This document shows, in pieces, positions 47,001 to 53,643 of a stretch of DNA of 64,000 nucleotides (positions within the stretch are counted from its first letter, which is position 1; every line of letters begins with the position of its first letter). Under the pieces are notes generated by a model that searched no databases, was not told where the DNA came from, and saw only the letters and a program-made list of their open reading frames with translations. The stretch is from NCBI RefSeq assembly GCF_004124315.2, contig NZ_CP096889.1, positions 1,843,001 through 1,907,000 of the forward strand, given 5' to 3'. Made by a program: the position numbers and the translations under genes. This DNA is from Bacillus cabrialesii. Lineage in GTDB: Bacteria > Bacillota > Bacilli > Bacillales > Bacillaceae.

Positions 47001-48694
47001 AACAGCAGCTTGATTATGTGAACAATCAACAAGAACTGTCATTACAACATTATGCTTATACACTTCAAACCGGACGAGAGGAGATGGGAGACAGACTGGC
47101 GCTGGTCGTCCGCAATAAAGAAGAACTGGCAATCGGCTTGCAAGACTGCTTAACAGCTGCGGAAAAAGGTGAAAAGTCGAAAAGTTCTGTACCTGTCTTT
47201 AGCGGGAATGCAGAAGAGGGTTCCTCTGATATTGAAACCTTGCTTGATGGTCCTTTAAGAGAAATGGTAATAGAGACTCTGTTGTCTGAAAACAATCTTG
47301 AAAAGATCGCATTCTGCTGGACAAAAGGAGTACGAATCCCGTGGGAGCAGCTTTATCAAGGAACAGGTGCGCGCAGAATACCGTTGCCGACCTATCCATT
47401 TGAAAAGAAAAGCTGCTGGAATGGCTTTCAATCAATAGCGAATACGTCTGCTGTTTCACATGATGGGCATAACAACAGCAGCGATCCTCACATGTTAGCA
47501 GATGTATTAGGGATGGCTTCGGAAGAACTGCTTCCTCATAAGCCATTGGAGCAGTACGGGTTTGATTCGATTTCTTGCATACAGTTATTACAGCAATTGC
47601 AATCAAAGATTGACCCTCATATCACCTTAACGGAGCTGCAAGCATGCCAAACCGTAGAGGATATGACAGACTTGATCGCAAGGAAACAGAAGGATACATC
47701 CTTACAAAATGAGCACACTCGCACGTTTCCGGAATTGATACCGTTAAATGACGCCAAGCGGGGGCGCCCTGTATTTTGGTTCCATGGCGGAGTGGGAGGC
47801 GTTGAAATCTATCAGCAATTTGCACAAAAAAGCCAGCGCCCTTTTTATGGCATTCAGGCCAGGGGATTTATGACGGATCATGCTCCTTTACATGGAGTTG
47901 AACAAATGGCTTCCTATTATATAGAGATCATTCGAGCGATACAGCCGGAAGGTCCTTATGATGTAGGCGGATATTCCTTAGGCGGGATGATCGCATATGA
48001 AGTCACACGCCAGATGCAGAGCCAAGGCTTTGCTGTCAAAAGCATGGTGATGATTGACTCTCCATACAGTTCTGATACGAAAGAGAATGAGGCTTCGATA
48101 AAAACGTCAATGCTGCAAACAATTAACACCATCCTGGCATCGATTGCCAAGCCGGATAGGCTTACTGACGTTCTCATCAGCCGTGATGAGGTAGACACAA
48201 GCACAGAAGATGATGAATTCCTGTCTGAGCTGATTGATTTGGCAAAAAAACGGGGGCTGAACAAACCGGAGAAGCAAATACGTGCGCAGACTCAGCGAAT
48301 GATGAAAACCCAGCGCGCCTATGATATTGAGTCGTACACTGTTGAGCCTCTCCCAGACCCTGAGGCGGTGAAATGTTATTACTTCCGCAACAAAAGCAGG
48401 TCTTTCTTTGGTGATTTAGACATTTATTTCACTTTCTCAAATGAAAAAGCACCGTTCGATCAAGCTGCCTACTGGGAGGAATGGGAGCGTCAAATTCCCC
48501 AGTTCAATCTGATAGATGTCGATTCAAGCAACCACTTCATGATATTATCGGAACCAAAAGCGTCTAGAGCCATGTTAGAATTTTGCGAAAAGCTCTATTC
48601 AAACAAGGGAGTAGTAAACGCGAATTTCCTTAAGGCTTTCCGGAAAAAACATGAAGCGAAACAAGAAAAAGAAGATGAATTGGTGAAACGCTGA
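41069..48694 (+). CDS. pksR: PksR, terminal bacillaene polyketide synthase with thioesterase
   Basis: A 2,541-residue protein; ATAGGAGGG lies just upstream and pksN ends 14 bases earlier. Order: MT (EIGAGTGG at about 166-173, completing the module begun at the end of PksN), ACP (Ser413), KS (Cys700) in which EAHGTGT is replaced by ESAANGS so the first catalytic His is missing, a degenerate DH-like domain (about 1140-1390), ACP (Ser1443), KS (Cys1678, His kept in EAHGIAS), ACP (Ser2167), and an alpha/beta-hydrolase thioesterase (about 2220-2510) with GYSLGG, nucleophile Ser2303 and a C-terminal SSNHF His. The thioesterase should release the finished acid. The post-KS linker of the first KS is also degenerate (LPHYAF). 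The gene ends 7 bases before a strong shared terminator. Confidence 0.95.
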   Translation: MLNTEDILCKMLFAQLQSIGFFTESKSQPVLENFYGRWLEESQSILERHQFLKRTENGHVPTRSAGTMDELWKEWNEQKSDLLQDHNMKAMVTLVETALKALPDILTGKASATDILFPNSSMDLVEGVYKNNQVADYFNDVLADTLTAYLEERLKQDPEAKIRILEIGAGTGGTSAAVFQKLKAWQTHIKEYCYTDLSKAFLIHAENKYGPDNPYLTYKRFNVEEPASEQHIEAGGYDAVIAANVLHATKNIRQTLRHAKAVLKKNGLLLLNEISNHNIYSHLTFGLLEGWWLYEDPDLRIPGCPGLYPDTWKTVLESEGFRYVSFMAEQSHQLGQQIIAAESNGVVRQKKKNEMEEDAGPLQMNAVKAQSQESDSLIGKTAQFVKHTLAKSIKLSPERIHEDTTFEKYGIDSILQVNFIRELEKVTGDLPKTILFEHNNTKELVDYLIEEHESKLRTALLKETPQPSKYEAPIQTEHAARKPFSIATRRFAGEQRINETQQASMSELQKEKTSNSQVAQTNDPGTEDIAIIGISGRYPMSDSLEELWAHLIAGDNCITEAPESRWRTSLLKTLSKDSKLPADKKRYGGFLQDIESFDHHLFEVEKNRVMEMTPELRLYLETVWETFEDGGYTRTRLDELRDSDTGVGVFIGNMYNQYFWNIPSLEQAVLSSNGGDWHIANRVSHFFNLTGPSIAVSSACSSSLNAIHLACESLKLKSCSMAIAGGVNLTLDLSKYDSLERANLLESGNQSKSFGAGTGLVPGEGVGAVLLKPLSKAIEDQDHIYAVIKSSFANHSGGRQMYTAPDPKQQAKLIAKSIQQSGIDPETIGYIESAANGSALGDPIEVIALTNAFQQYTTKKQFCAIGSVKSNLGHLEAASGISQLTKVLLQMKKGTLVPTINATPVNPNIKLENTAFYLQEQTEPWHRLNDPENGKQLPRRSMINSFGAGGSYANLIIEEYMEPAPERQTSSRQQELTAVFSAKTKWSLLSYLESMQLFLEKEAALDIEPIVQALHRINHDLEHRAAFTVTSTRELIEKIKVLRTSEESSLQQGIYTSFDLQPFSGSAHDEREINAAAQWAAGASIAFKEAAQGNRSGWVRLPHYAFDHHTSFHFDVPLEHGKSSAVESKKDQVIQDQFTYDEPYVQGHVFNNERVLVGATYSSMAIEAFLNMFPEENSGRISKLSYINPIVIKQGETIELQAKPLQKDHAIELQIMYRELASDTWKPAAIGQCQKSLFETKKVNIESLKQSLTELHHINQMYQAGNGPEWGELFKTITHLYRDNKSILAKIRLPQSGLANGHQYAVSPLITNSAYLAILSFLEQFDIEGSFLPFGINDIEFTKHAIQEDGWLLITLVKNTGDMLLFDVDVINESSETVLRYSGYSLKQLRVSNQRGNKNQAINVSNLKDRIRSYVTNKLAVNMADPSKLSLQKAHIMDLGIDSSQLVALTREMESETKIELNPTLFFEYPSVQELTDFFADKHETSFVRLFGEAEQQEDRPAQIESKMKEVPSYEMKTDQTIDHAADGIAIIGMSGQFPKANSVTEFWDNIIQGKNCISEVPKERWDWRKFSSADQEGPSSLQWGGFIEGIGEFDPLFFGISPKEAEQMDPQEFLLLIHAWKATEDAGLTGQALSSRPTGVFVAAGNTDSAVIPSLIPNRISYALDVKGPSEYYEAACSSALVALHRAIQSIQHGECEQAIVGAVNLLLSPKGFIGFDSMGYLSAEGQAKSFQDGANGFVRSEGAGVLIIKPLQKAIEDSDHIYSVIKGTGVSHGGRGMSLHAPNPAGMKDAMLKAYQGAQIDPKTVTYVEAHGIASPLADAIEMGALTSGLSQTELELSQEVREEAPCYISSLKPSIGHGELVSGMAALMKVSMAMKHQTIPGIAGFSSLNEQVSIKGTRFRMTAENQRWEDVKDGAGRIIPRRASINSYSFGGVNAHVVLEEYSPSPNAPVHMNENEAHIVVFSAKNQDRLKAVVQQQLDYVNNQQELSLQHYAYTLQTGREEMGDRLALVVRNKEELAIGLQDCLTAAEKGEKSKSSVPVFSGNAEEGSSDIETLLDGPLREMVIETLLSENNLEKIAFCWTKGVRIPWEQLYQGTGARRIPLPTYPFEKKSCWNGFQSIANTSAVSHDGHNNSSDPHMLADVLGMASEELLPHKPLEQYGFDSISCIQLLQQLQSKIDPHITLTELQACQTVEDMTDLIARKQKDTSLQNEHTRTFPELIPLNDAKRGRPVFWFHGGVGGVEIYQQFAQKSQRPFYGIQARGFMTDHAPLHGVEQMASYYIEIIRAIQPEGPYDVGGYSLGGMIAYEVTRQMQSQGFAVKSMVMIDSPYSSDTKENEASIKTSMLQTINTILASIAKPDRLTDVLISRDEVDTSTEDDEFLSELIDLAKKRGLNKPEKQIRAQTQRMMKTQRAYDIESYTVEPLPDPEAVKCYYFRNKSRSFFGDLDIYFTFSNEKAPFDQAAYWEEWERQIPQFNLIDVDSSNHFMILSEPKASRAMLEFCEKLYSNKGVVNANFLKAFRKKHEAKQEKEDELVKR

Positions 48695-48701
48695 GAAAGG
48701 C

Positions 48702-48728
48702 AAACGCCCCCTTTAAAAGGGGGCGTTT
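48702..48728. terminator. Bidirectional terminator between pksR and pksS
   Basis: A perfect 13-bp inverted repeat around one central base. The GC core (CGCCCCC/GGGGGCG) is flanked by A and T runs, so it can work as an intrinsic terminator for pksR on the plus strand and for pksS, which ends 8 bases away, on the minus strand. Confidence 0.9.
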
Positions 48729-48736
48729 TGAATATG

Positions 48737-49954
48737 TTATTTTGAAAGTGATACAGGAAGACTTTCTAGCCCTCTTAAAAAGACATTTTTTCTCCACTGG
48801 ATGTCATCTGGCGCTGATGCGAGTTCCATATCCCGAAATCTTTTCAGGAGCGCGTTAAATGCAATGTGGCCTTCCAGTCTGGCAAGCGGCGCTCCTAAGC
48901 AGAAATGAATGCCAAAGCCAAAAGAAATATGTCTGTTAGGCGACCGATTGATATTTAATATGTCCGGGTTATCAAAAAAGTTTGGATCGCGATTGGCGGA
49001 TCCAATGCCTATAAAGATCATGTCTCCTCTTTTAATTGAATGCCCCTTGTATGTAAAGTCCTCGATGGCCCACCGATTTGCCATCATCACGACAGGCGAG
49101 GTGTATCGCAGCAATTCTTCCACTGCTGTAGCGATCATGTCAGGATGCTGCTTCAGCTTCTCACATTCCTCTTTGTGCTGCAGCAATGCAAGGGTGCCTG
49201 ATCCGAGTAAGTTAACGGTCGTTTCAAGACCGGCTACGACCAGCAAGAACAGCATCGAATAAAGCTCTTTTTCGCTTAACTTGCTGCCGTTTTCTTCAGC
49301 ATGCACAAGTTTACTGATTAAATCGTCTTTTGGCTGTATCCTTCTGTCATGGATCAGCTTGGCGATATAGTCTTTAAATTCACGAAGGGATTGATTTGTA
49401 AGCTCTCTATTTTCTTCAGAGGTATCAACCATCGCATTTGTCCAAATTTGAAACTGTGCCCGATCCTCTTTAGGAATTCCCATCAATTCAGATATAACAA
49501 TAAAAGGCAAAGGAGATGCGAAGGATTTCATGATATCCGTTTTGTTTTCTTTTTCCATTTCATCTAAAAGCTGTTCAGAAATTTGTTCGATGCTGCCACG
49601 CAGATTTTCAATGGTGCGTGGAGTAAATGCTTGATGAACAAGTGATTTCAAGCGGGTATGGTCAGGTGTGTCTTTTGCCAGCATATGATCGGATACGAAA
49701 TCGATATCCTCGCTGACGTTGAGCATTTTGATTTGTTCTTGGCTCATCACATTTTTCACGTCTCTTGTAATTCGATTGTCTTTTAAAAAGGCCATACAAT
49801 CATCGTAACGGGTGATTAACCAAGCTGGATATGTGCCGCCGAACCGTTTTAATTCAAATCGGTGAATGGGATCTTCCTCTCTAAATCGGCCCAAAACTGA
49901 AAAAGGATTTTGATGAAATTCTTTTCCATGCGGATGAAACATCAATTTTTCCAT
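48737..49954 (-). CDS. pksS: PksS, cytochrome P450 that finishes bacillaene
   Basis: A 405-residue soluble bacterial P450. It has the I-helix AGLETT (241-246), the K-helix ExxR (E280-R283) and the heme loop FGFGIHFCLG with the ligand Cys352. By known biochemistry PksS converts dihydrobacillaene to bacillaene. Two ATGs lie close together: the outer one (49960) directly abuts the GAGGAG site, while the inner one (49954) has a normal 7-base spacing, so the inner start is chosen. It is convergent with pksR and transcribed alone from its own promoter about 110 bases upstream. No signal peptide or membrane segment; redox partners are not in the window. Confidence 0.93.
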   Translation of the reverse strand: MEKLMFHPHGKEFHQNPFSVLGRFREEDPIHRFELKRFGGTYPAWLITRYDDCMAFLKDNRITRDVKNVMSQEQIKMLNVSEDIDFVSDHMLAKDTPDHTRLKSLVHQAFTPRTIENLRGSIEQISEQLLDEMEKENKTDIMKSFASPLPFIVISELMGIPKEDRAQFQIWTNAMVDTSEENRELTNQSLREFKDYIAKLIHDRRIQPKDDLISKLVHAEENGSKLSEKELYSMLFLLVVAGLETTVNLLGSGTLALLQHKEECEKLKQHPDMIATAVEELLRYTSPVVMMANRWAIEDFTYKGHSIKRGDMIFIGIGSANRDPNFFDNPDILNINRSPNRHISFGFGIHFCLGAPLARLEGHIAFNALLKRFRDMELASAPDDIQWRKNVFLRGLESLPVSLSK

Positions 49955-50064
49955 TTGCATTCTCCTCGCCTCATAGGGTAAATAGATGATTTCATGCTGT
50001 TAAACAAGTTGCAGAACCAGCTTACAAAAAACAGAATTATTTGAAATGTAATCCTGTCTCTCAA

Positions 50065-50093
50065 ACTATATATCTATTTTAGGCGTCATTCAA
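50065..50093 (-). promoter_or_regulatory. Sigma-A type promoter of pksS
   Basis: On the minus strand TTGAAT, a 17-base spacer and TATAGT stand about 110 bases before the pksS start. Four of six -35 bases and five of six -10 bases fit the consensus, with ideal spacing. This suggests pksS is transcribed independently of the pks operon. Confidence 0.65.
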
Positions 50094-50137
50094 TAGGGGG
50101 AAATACGAAAAAAATGAAAAATCGGCCCATGTAAAGC

Positions 50138-50167
50138 AGCGCCTTTGCAGGAGAGCTCAAAGGCGCT
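50138..50167 (-). terminator. Terminator after ymzB
   Basis: On the minus strand a 10-bp stem (AGCGCCTTTG/CAAAGGCGCT) with a 10-base loop lies 28 bases after the ymzB stop. The T tract behind it is poor (GCTTTACAT), so it may be leaky. Read-through would reach pksS. Confidence 0.6.
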
Positions 50168-50195
50168 AAGCTGTATTATGTGATGATAGTGACTG

Positions 50196-50552
50196 TCAGC
50201 TGTTCTGGACATCAATTGTATATACTGCACGATCGGTTACAATCTTCAGTCCTTCGTTTTCTTGGTGAATATGAATATCACCTAATAAAGGAATCTCATA
50301 GGCATTTTGCGGAAGCGGCACGTCGCCTTCCTCAGTGAAGGTTGTTCCTTCGCCTTCTAAAACGAGCTCTTCTCTTGCAACATAATCATCAGGGTGGTTC
50401 GTGCTGCGTATACCCACTTTGTGAAGGTGGAGAGCAATCTGATCCAAGTCTGAAATCTCTTCATCATGGGTCAATTCACCTTTTCTAATATCAAGCGTTT
50501 GGCCGACTTTTGATTCCAGCCATTGAGAAAGCTGTGTATTTGTGTGTGCCAT
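50196..50552 (-). CDS. ymzB: YmzB, small conserved protein of unknown function
   Basis: A 118-residue acidic, soluble protein with no signal or membrane segment. The start at MAHTNTQ is chosen because AAAAGGAGG stands 7 bases before it; a longer frame reaching to 50600 lacks a site. The sequence has a helical N-terminal part followed by a beta-rich C-terminal part (VPLPQNAYEIPLLGDIHIH). I do not recognise a catalytic motif. It lies 78 bases downstream of ymaE on the same strand with no clear terminator between, so the two are probably co-transcribed. Confidence 0.8.
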   Translation of the reverse strand: MAHTNTQLSQWLESKVGQTLDIRKGELTHDEEISDLDQIALHLHKVGIRSTNHPDDYVAREELVLEGEGTTFTEEGDVPLPQNAYEIPLLGDIHIHQENEGLKIVTDRAVYTIDVQNS

Positions 50553-50630
50553 CAATATTCCTCCTTTTGATCTACACGATACTATTCCCAATTGCTGCAT
50601 CTTTTACACGGGAAAGAGCCGCCTCACCCT

Positions 50631-51455
50631 TTATGTATGAAACAATTCGCTGTTAAGGGCCTTGATATAACGTACGGCAGAACGCTGGACCGCTTCGCCG
50701 GCATTCTCTTTGACCACTTTAGAAAAAGCATTATAAATCCGGTTAAATTGAAGCGGTTTCACTTTGGCTGCTATTTCTTCAACTTTAGAAGCGGGAAGGG
50801 GAATGAGATTCGGATAGCTGTACATAAAGCTGACCCAGTTCCGATCCGCCGCAACCGTAATGATATCGCCGGTCAATAAACAGCCTTTTCCCTCATTTCC
50901 GCTGCTCCAATGGAGAACTGCACCGCCTTTAAAATGTCCGCCCAAACGGTGAAGGGCCAGCCCCGGCTTCAATTTGAGCGTTTCACCTGTCCAAAAATGA
51001 ATGTGATTGCTTGGCCTTGCCGCCCATTCTTTGTCATCCTCATGAATATAGATTGGGGCCTGAAACGCTTCAGCCCATTCAACCTGAGTAGAGTAGTAAT
51101 GCGGATGAGATAAAGCGATGGCTTGAATCCCGCCTAATTCGTTGATTTGGTCAATTGTCTTTTGGTCAAGATATGAAATGCAATCCCACAGCACATTGAA
51201 GCCATTATGCCTGATCAAATGTGCTGTTTGTCCGATCGCAAACTCTGGTTCAGTTTTGATGCTGTAAAGATGCTCTTCTTCTTTTTTGATGATGTTTTGA
51301 AGGTTTCCTATTTTACGCATGTCTTCAAGGGTTGTCCAAGATTGTCCACTCGGATGAATATACTGCCTTTCGTCCTCGCAAATCAAACAAGAGATCGGCG
51401 GATTTACAGTCTGTGCATGTTGTACTCCGCATGTTTCGCAGATATAATATGGCAT
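50631..51455 (-). CDS. ymaE: YmaE, metallo-beta-lactamase-fold protein with N-terminal zinc ribbon
   Basis: 274 residues. The N-terminus has two CxxC pairs (CETC and CLIC) forming a likely zinc ribbon. The rest resembles the metallo-beta-lactamase fold: SHPHYYS at about 116-122 in the place of HxHxDH, GGHFKGGAVLH, and TGDI. The usual Asp/His of HxHxDH are Tyr and Ser here, so the metal site is altered and the reaction cannot be assigned. The ATG at 51455 is preferred over an upstream GTG because GAAGGAAG stands about 8 bases before it. A promoter (TTGAAT-16-TAAAAT) lies just upstream, so ymaE-ymzB form a likely two-gene unit. Confidence 0.8.
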   Translation of the reverse strand: MPYYICETCGVQHAQTVNPPISCLICEDERQYIHPSGQSWTTLEDMRKIGNLQNIIKKEEEHLYSIKTEPEFAIGQTAHLIRHNGFNVLWDCISYLDQKTIDQINELGGIQAIALSHPHYYSTQVEWAEAFQAPIYIHEDDKEWAARPSNHIHFWTGETLKLKPGLALHRLGGHFKGGAVLHWSSGNEGKGCLLTGDIITVAADRNWVSFMYSYPNLIPLPASKVEEIAAKVKPLQFNRIYNAFSKVVKENAGEAVQRSAVRYIKALNSELFHT

Positions 51456-51485
51456 TAATACCACTTCCTTCTTCCATTTTCTATT

Positions 51486-51513
51486 ATTTTATCCTACTAT
51501 TATGAAAATTCAA
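51486..51513 (-). promoter_or_regulatory. Sigma-A type promoter of ymaE
   Basis: Minus strand TTGAAT, 16-base spacer, TAAAAT, ending about 30 bases before the ymaE start. The -35 sits in the T-rich tail of the aprX terminator, a compact arrangement in which aprX ends and ymaE begins anew. Confidence 0.55.
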
Positions 51514-51520
51514 AACAACA

Positions 51521-51554
51521 AAGCCGGCAAGTCTGCTGAGAGATTTGCCGGCTT
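51521..51554 (-). terminator. Terminator of aprX
   Basis: Minus strand stem AAGCCGGCAA/TTGCCGGCTT with a 14-base loop, followed by TGTTGTTTTG, 17 bases after the aprX stop. Confidence 0.8.
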
Positions 51555-51570
51555 GGCTTTATGATGCTGC

Positions 51571-52899
51571 CTATTGGCCGGGAACGGAATTTTCTGCGTT
51601 GACAGCGCCGGCTCCGTAAACGTTCGGATCTTCATCTTTCCATTTGTCCGTGCCGTTTTTCAAAAGCTCTTTCACTTCATCAGGCGTAAGATCCGGGTTA
51701 TTCTGAAGGATTAAGGCTGCGATTCCCGCGCATATTGGTGTTGCCATCGATGTTCCTGACATTGTAAAGTACTGAGATCCTACACGGCTTGACTTTTGCA
51801 ATTTATCGATATAAGAATTCGGAGAGCGAAGGGAAATAATATTAACACCCGGTGCTAAAATATCCGGCTTTTCTTTCCCGTATACTGTCGGCCCGCGGCT
51901 TGAGAAGGAAGCGACCGTATCATCATCGCTGCTTGCGGTATTGTTATCGTCAAGTGCACCTACTGTAATTACCTTTTCGCTTACGCCCGGGCTTGAAATG
52001 GTCTGTGAATCAGGGCCTGAGTTTCCGGCAGCGACACAGACGACAATCCCTGCGTTCCACGCTTCTTCAACCGCTCTGACTAACGGGTCTTCCTGTTCAT
52101 TATCGTATCTTAGCGCATCGCCCCCGAGTGACATACTGATAATATTAATCGGTTCATTCGGGTTGTCCTCATTGTATTGAATACACCACTCTACACCTTC
52201 AATAATATCCGCTAACGTTCCTGAACCTTGCTTGTTCAATACCTTCACGCCGATTAGATTGGCTTCCGGTGCAGGTCCGCGGTATTGGCCGGAAGAGGAC
52301 GCGCCGCTGCTTGCGACATCACCTGCACAGTGTGTGCCATGACCATTATCATCATAAGGCTCTGTTTTTTGATTGATCATGTCCGCGAATCCGATAATCC
52401 TGCCTTCTAAATCAGGATGCGGGTAGATTCCCGTATCGATAACAGCGACGGTAACGCCTTTTCCTGTCAGGGTTTCCCCGTTCCTGACGACTTCCTTCGC
52501 GTGGCTTGCTTCGGTTGCTGTGTCTAGAAGCGCTTTGACTTCGCGGTTTAAATACACTTTGCGGATATCGCTGCATTCAGAAAGAAGTGAATCTAATGCT
52601 GAAGGCGTCACCTCCGCGCTGCAGCAGTTGATTTTGTTGAAGCGGCTTTTTAGCTTGCTGCGTTTTTCTTTTTGCAGCACCTCTCCAGCCATTTGAAAGC
52701 CGGTCTCGTGGCAGCCTTCCTCAAATTCGATAATGACTGACATTTTTTTTCTGTTTTTCAATTTGGTTTCGAAAAACTGATGCAAAAAGCAAGGAGTCCA
52801 TTTGAAGGGCTTGTAAAGCTGCAAGACGCTTTCCCGTAACGGCCAATCTAGCTTATGAGCATTTGCTCTCACCATTTGTACCATAGAGTACCCAAACAT
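51571..52899 (-). CDS. aprX: AprX, intracellular subtilisin-like serine protease
   Basis: 442 residues from the ATG with GGGAGGAAAATAC before it; an in-frame extension of five codons contains the ribosome site itself. The S8 catalytic triad is visible: Asp155 (VIDTG), His187 (GHGTH) and Ser384 (SGTSMA), with oxyanion Asn293. There is no signal peptide, and residues 1-145 form a long N-terminal region with an inhibitor-like beta segment (MSVIIEFEEG), agreeing with the known cytoplasmic, late stationary-phase role. The upstream region is shared with a divergent small gene and holds a LexA box about 170 bases before the aprX start. Confidence 0.93.
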   Translation of the reverse strand: MFGYSMVQMVRANAHKLDWPLRESVLQLYKPFKWTPCFLHQFFETKLKNRKKMSVIIEFEEGCHETGFQMAGEVLQKEKRSKLKSRFNKINCCSAEVTPSALDSLLSECSDIRKVYLNREVKALLDTATEASHAKEVVRNGETLTGKGVTVAVIDTGIYPHPDLEGRIIGFADMINQKTEPYDDNGHGTHCAGDVASSGASSSGQYRGPAPEANLIGVKVLNKQGSGTLADIIEGVEWCIQYNEDNPNEPINIISMSLGGDALRYDNEQEDPLVRAVEEAWNAGIVVCVAAGNSGPDSQTISSPGVSEKVITVGALDDNNTASSDDDTVASFSSRGPTVYGKEKPDILAPGVNIISLRSPNSYIDKLQKSSRVGSQYFTMSGTSMATPICAGIAALILQNNPDLTPDEVKELLKNGTDKWKDEDPNVYGAGAVNAENSVPGQ

Positions 52900-53006
52900 G
52901 TATTTTCCTCCCATTATAAGGTTTTCTGTATACTCTATGAACAGATGGTAGGTTTGGTAAGTTTGTTTGTCCTTTATAAGAGGCGGACAAGAGTTGGTTT
53001 TTTATG

Positions 53007-53033
53007 AATCTTTCGAATCAGATACGAAAGATT
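53007..53033. repeat. Perfect 9-bp inverted repeat in the aprX upstream region
   Basis: AATCTTTCG, a 9-base spacer, then CGAAAGATT. The arms are exact and no T tract follows on either strand. It stands about 110 bases before aprX and about 90 before the divergent small gene, so an operator is more likely than a terminator. I do not recognise the binding protein. Confidence 0.7.
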
Positions 53034-53058
53034 AATGGTTGTGGAAATGATTGGGGGA

Positions 53059-53088
53059 TTGAAAAGGAACGTTTGTTCGTATTATAAT
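53059..53088 (+). promoter_or_regulatory. Sigma-A promoter of the small WYL-like gene, overlapped by the LexA box
   Basis: TTGAAA, an 18-base spacer and a perfect TATAAT. The LexA box fills most of the spacer. The -10 ends 36 bases before the chosen ATG. Confidence 0.7.
53066..53079 (-). promoter_or_regulatory. LexA (SOS) box
   Basis: On the minus strand this reads CGAACAAACGTTCC, which fits the B. subtilis LexA consensus CGAACRNRYGTTYC at every position. It lies between the -35 and -10 of the plus-strand promoter of the small WYL-like gene, an ideal repressor site, and upstream of aprX. Confidence 0.8.
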
Positions 53089-53124
53089 TTTGTCATATCA
53101 AACTGGCAAGGAGAGAGCAGCTGT

Positions 53125-53358
53125 ATGAATTTCTTCTTACATCGATCTTTGGAAAGCCAAATGCCGATCTGCATTATATATATGAAGAAAGACGGAACGA
53201 TTAGTAAAAGAACGATCATTGTAAGACAGAAAAGCAAAACACAAATCAAAGCTTTTTGTTTGTCGAAACAACAGATCAGAACGTTTTTGTTAGACTCTAT
53301 CCTCTCCTGTGACATTGTGAGAACAAATAAGCAAAACCGCTATCTTGCAGGCCGATAA
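53125..53358 (+). CDS. Small WYL-domain-like protein, probably SOS controlled
   Basis: 77 residues, basic. The ATG is chosen because AAGGAGAG lies about 9 bases before it; the frame is open further up to 53035, but the upstream part overlaps the promoter. The sequence (ICIIYMKKDGTISKRTI, then IKAFCLSKQQIRTF and LLDSIL) follows the pattern of short Bacillus WYL-like proteins: a Tyr-containing strand, dG-iskRtI, kAfC, RtF and D-IL. WYL domains usually sense nucleic acid or nucleotide ligands in regulators; this protein has no DNA-binding domain of its own. Its function is unknown. The promoter carries a LexA box, pointing to induction by DNA damage. I cannot give a gene name. Confidence 0.7.
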   Translation: MNFFLHRSLESQMPICIIYMKKDGTISKRTIIVRQKSKTQIKAFCLSKQQIRTFLLDSILSCDIVRTNKQNRYLAGR

Positions 53359-53391
53359 CAGGCTGTCCGTTTCAGCATACCGGGCAGCCTG
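53359..53391 (+). terminator. Possible terminator after the WYL-like gene
   Basis: An 11-bp stem (CAGGCTGTCCG/CGGGCAGCCTG with one G-T pair) begins directly after the stop codon. The following bases are not T rich, so termination would be weak or Rho assisted. Confidence 0.4.
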
Positions 53392-53643
53392 ATAATTGGT
53401 AAAACCCTCCTTAAACCTCTATACATTTAATTGCCAAGTGAGGTTATTCCTACCTTTTTTGTCTATTCTCTCAATCTTTTTTCACTCCTATTTGAAATGA
53501 ACCGCTATGAACCGTGACAATCAATTGATTTTTTGAAACCGGGAACTTTTTCACTGATGATATAGTGTATACAATGGTAAGATAAAACCTATTGACTAAA
53601 CCTCATATAATGAACCGTGTCATTCTTATGAAAGGAGTTAAAC
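53392..53643. other. AT-rich intergenic region before ymaC
   Basis: No gene seen. It contains a pyrimidine-rich stretch (about 53446-53492), two copies of ATGAACCGTG (53507-53516 and 53610-53619), and two weak -10-like sequences (TACAAT near 53571, TATAAT at 53606-53611) without good -35 partners. A ymaC promoter should be here, but I cannot fix it. Confidence 0.5.

Noticed and set aside
52913..52918. Minus-strand TATAAT just before aprX as its -10
   Set aside because: It is next to the GGGAGG ribosome site, so a transcript starting there would lack that site; the -35 region is also poor.
53525..53560. ECF-type promoter (TGAAAC) before ymaC
   Set aside because: The -10 at 16 bases downstream reads GATG, which fits neither sigma-W nor sigma-X.
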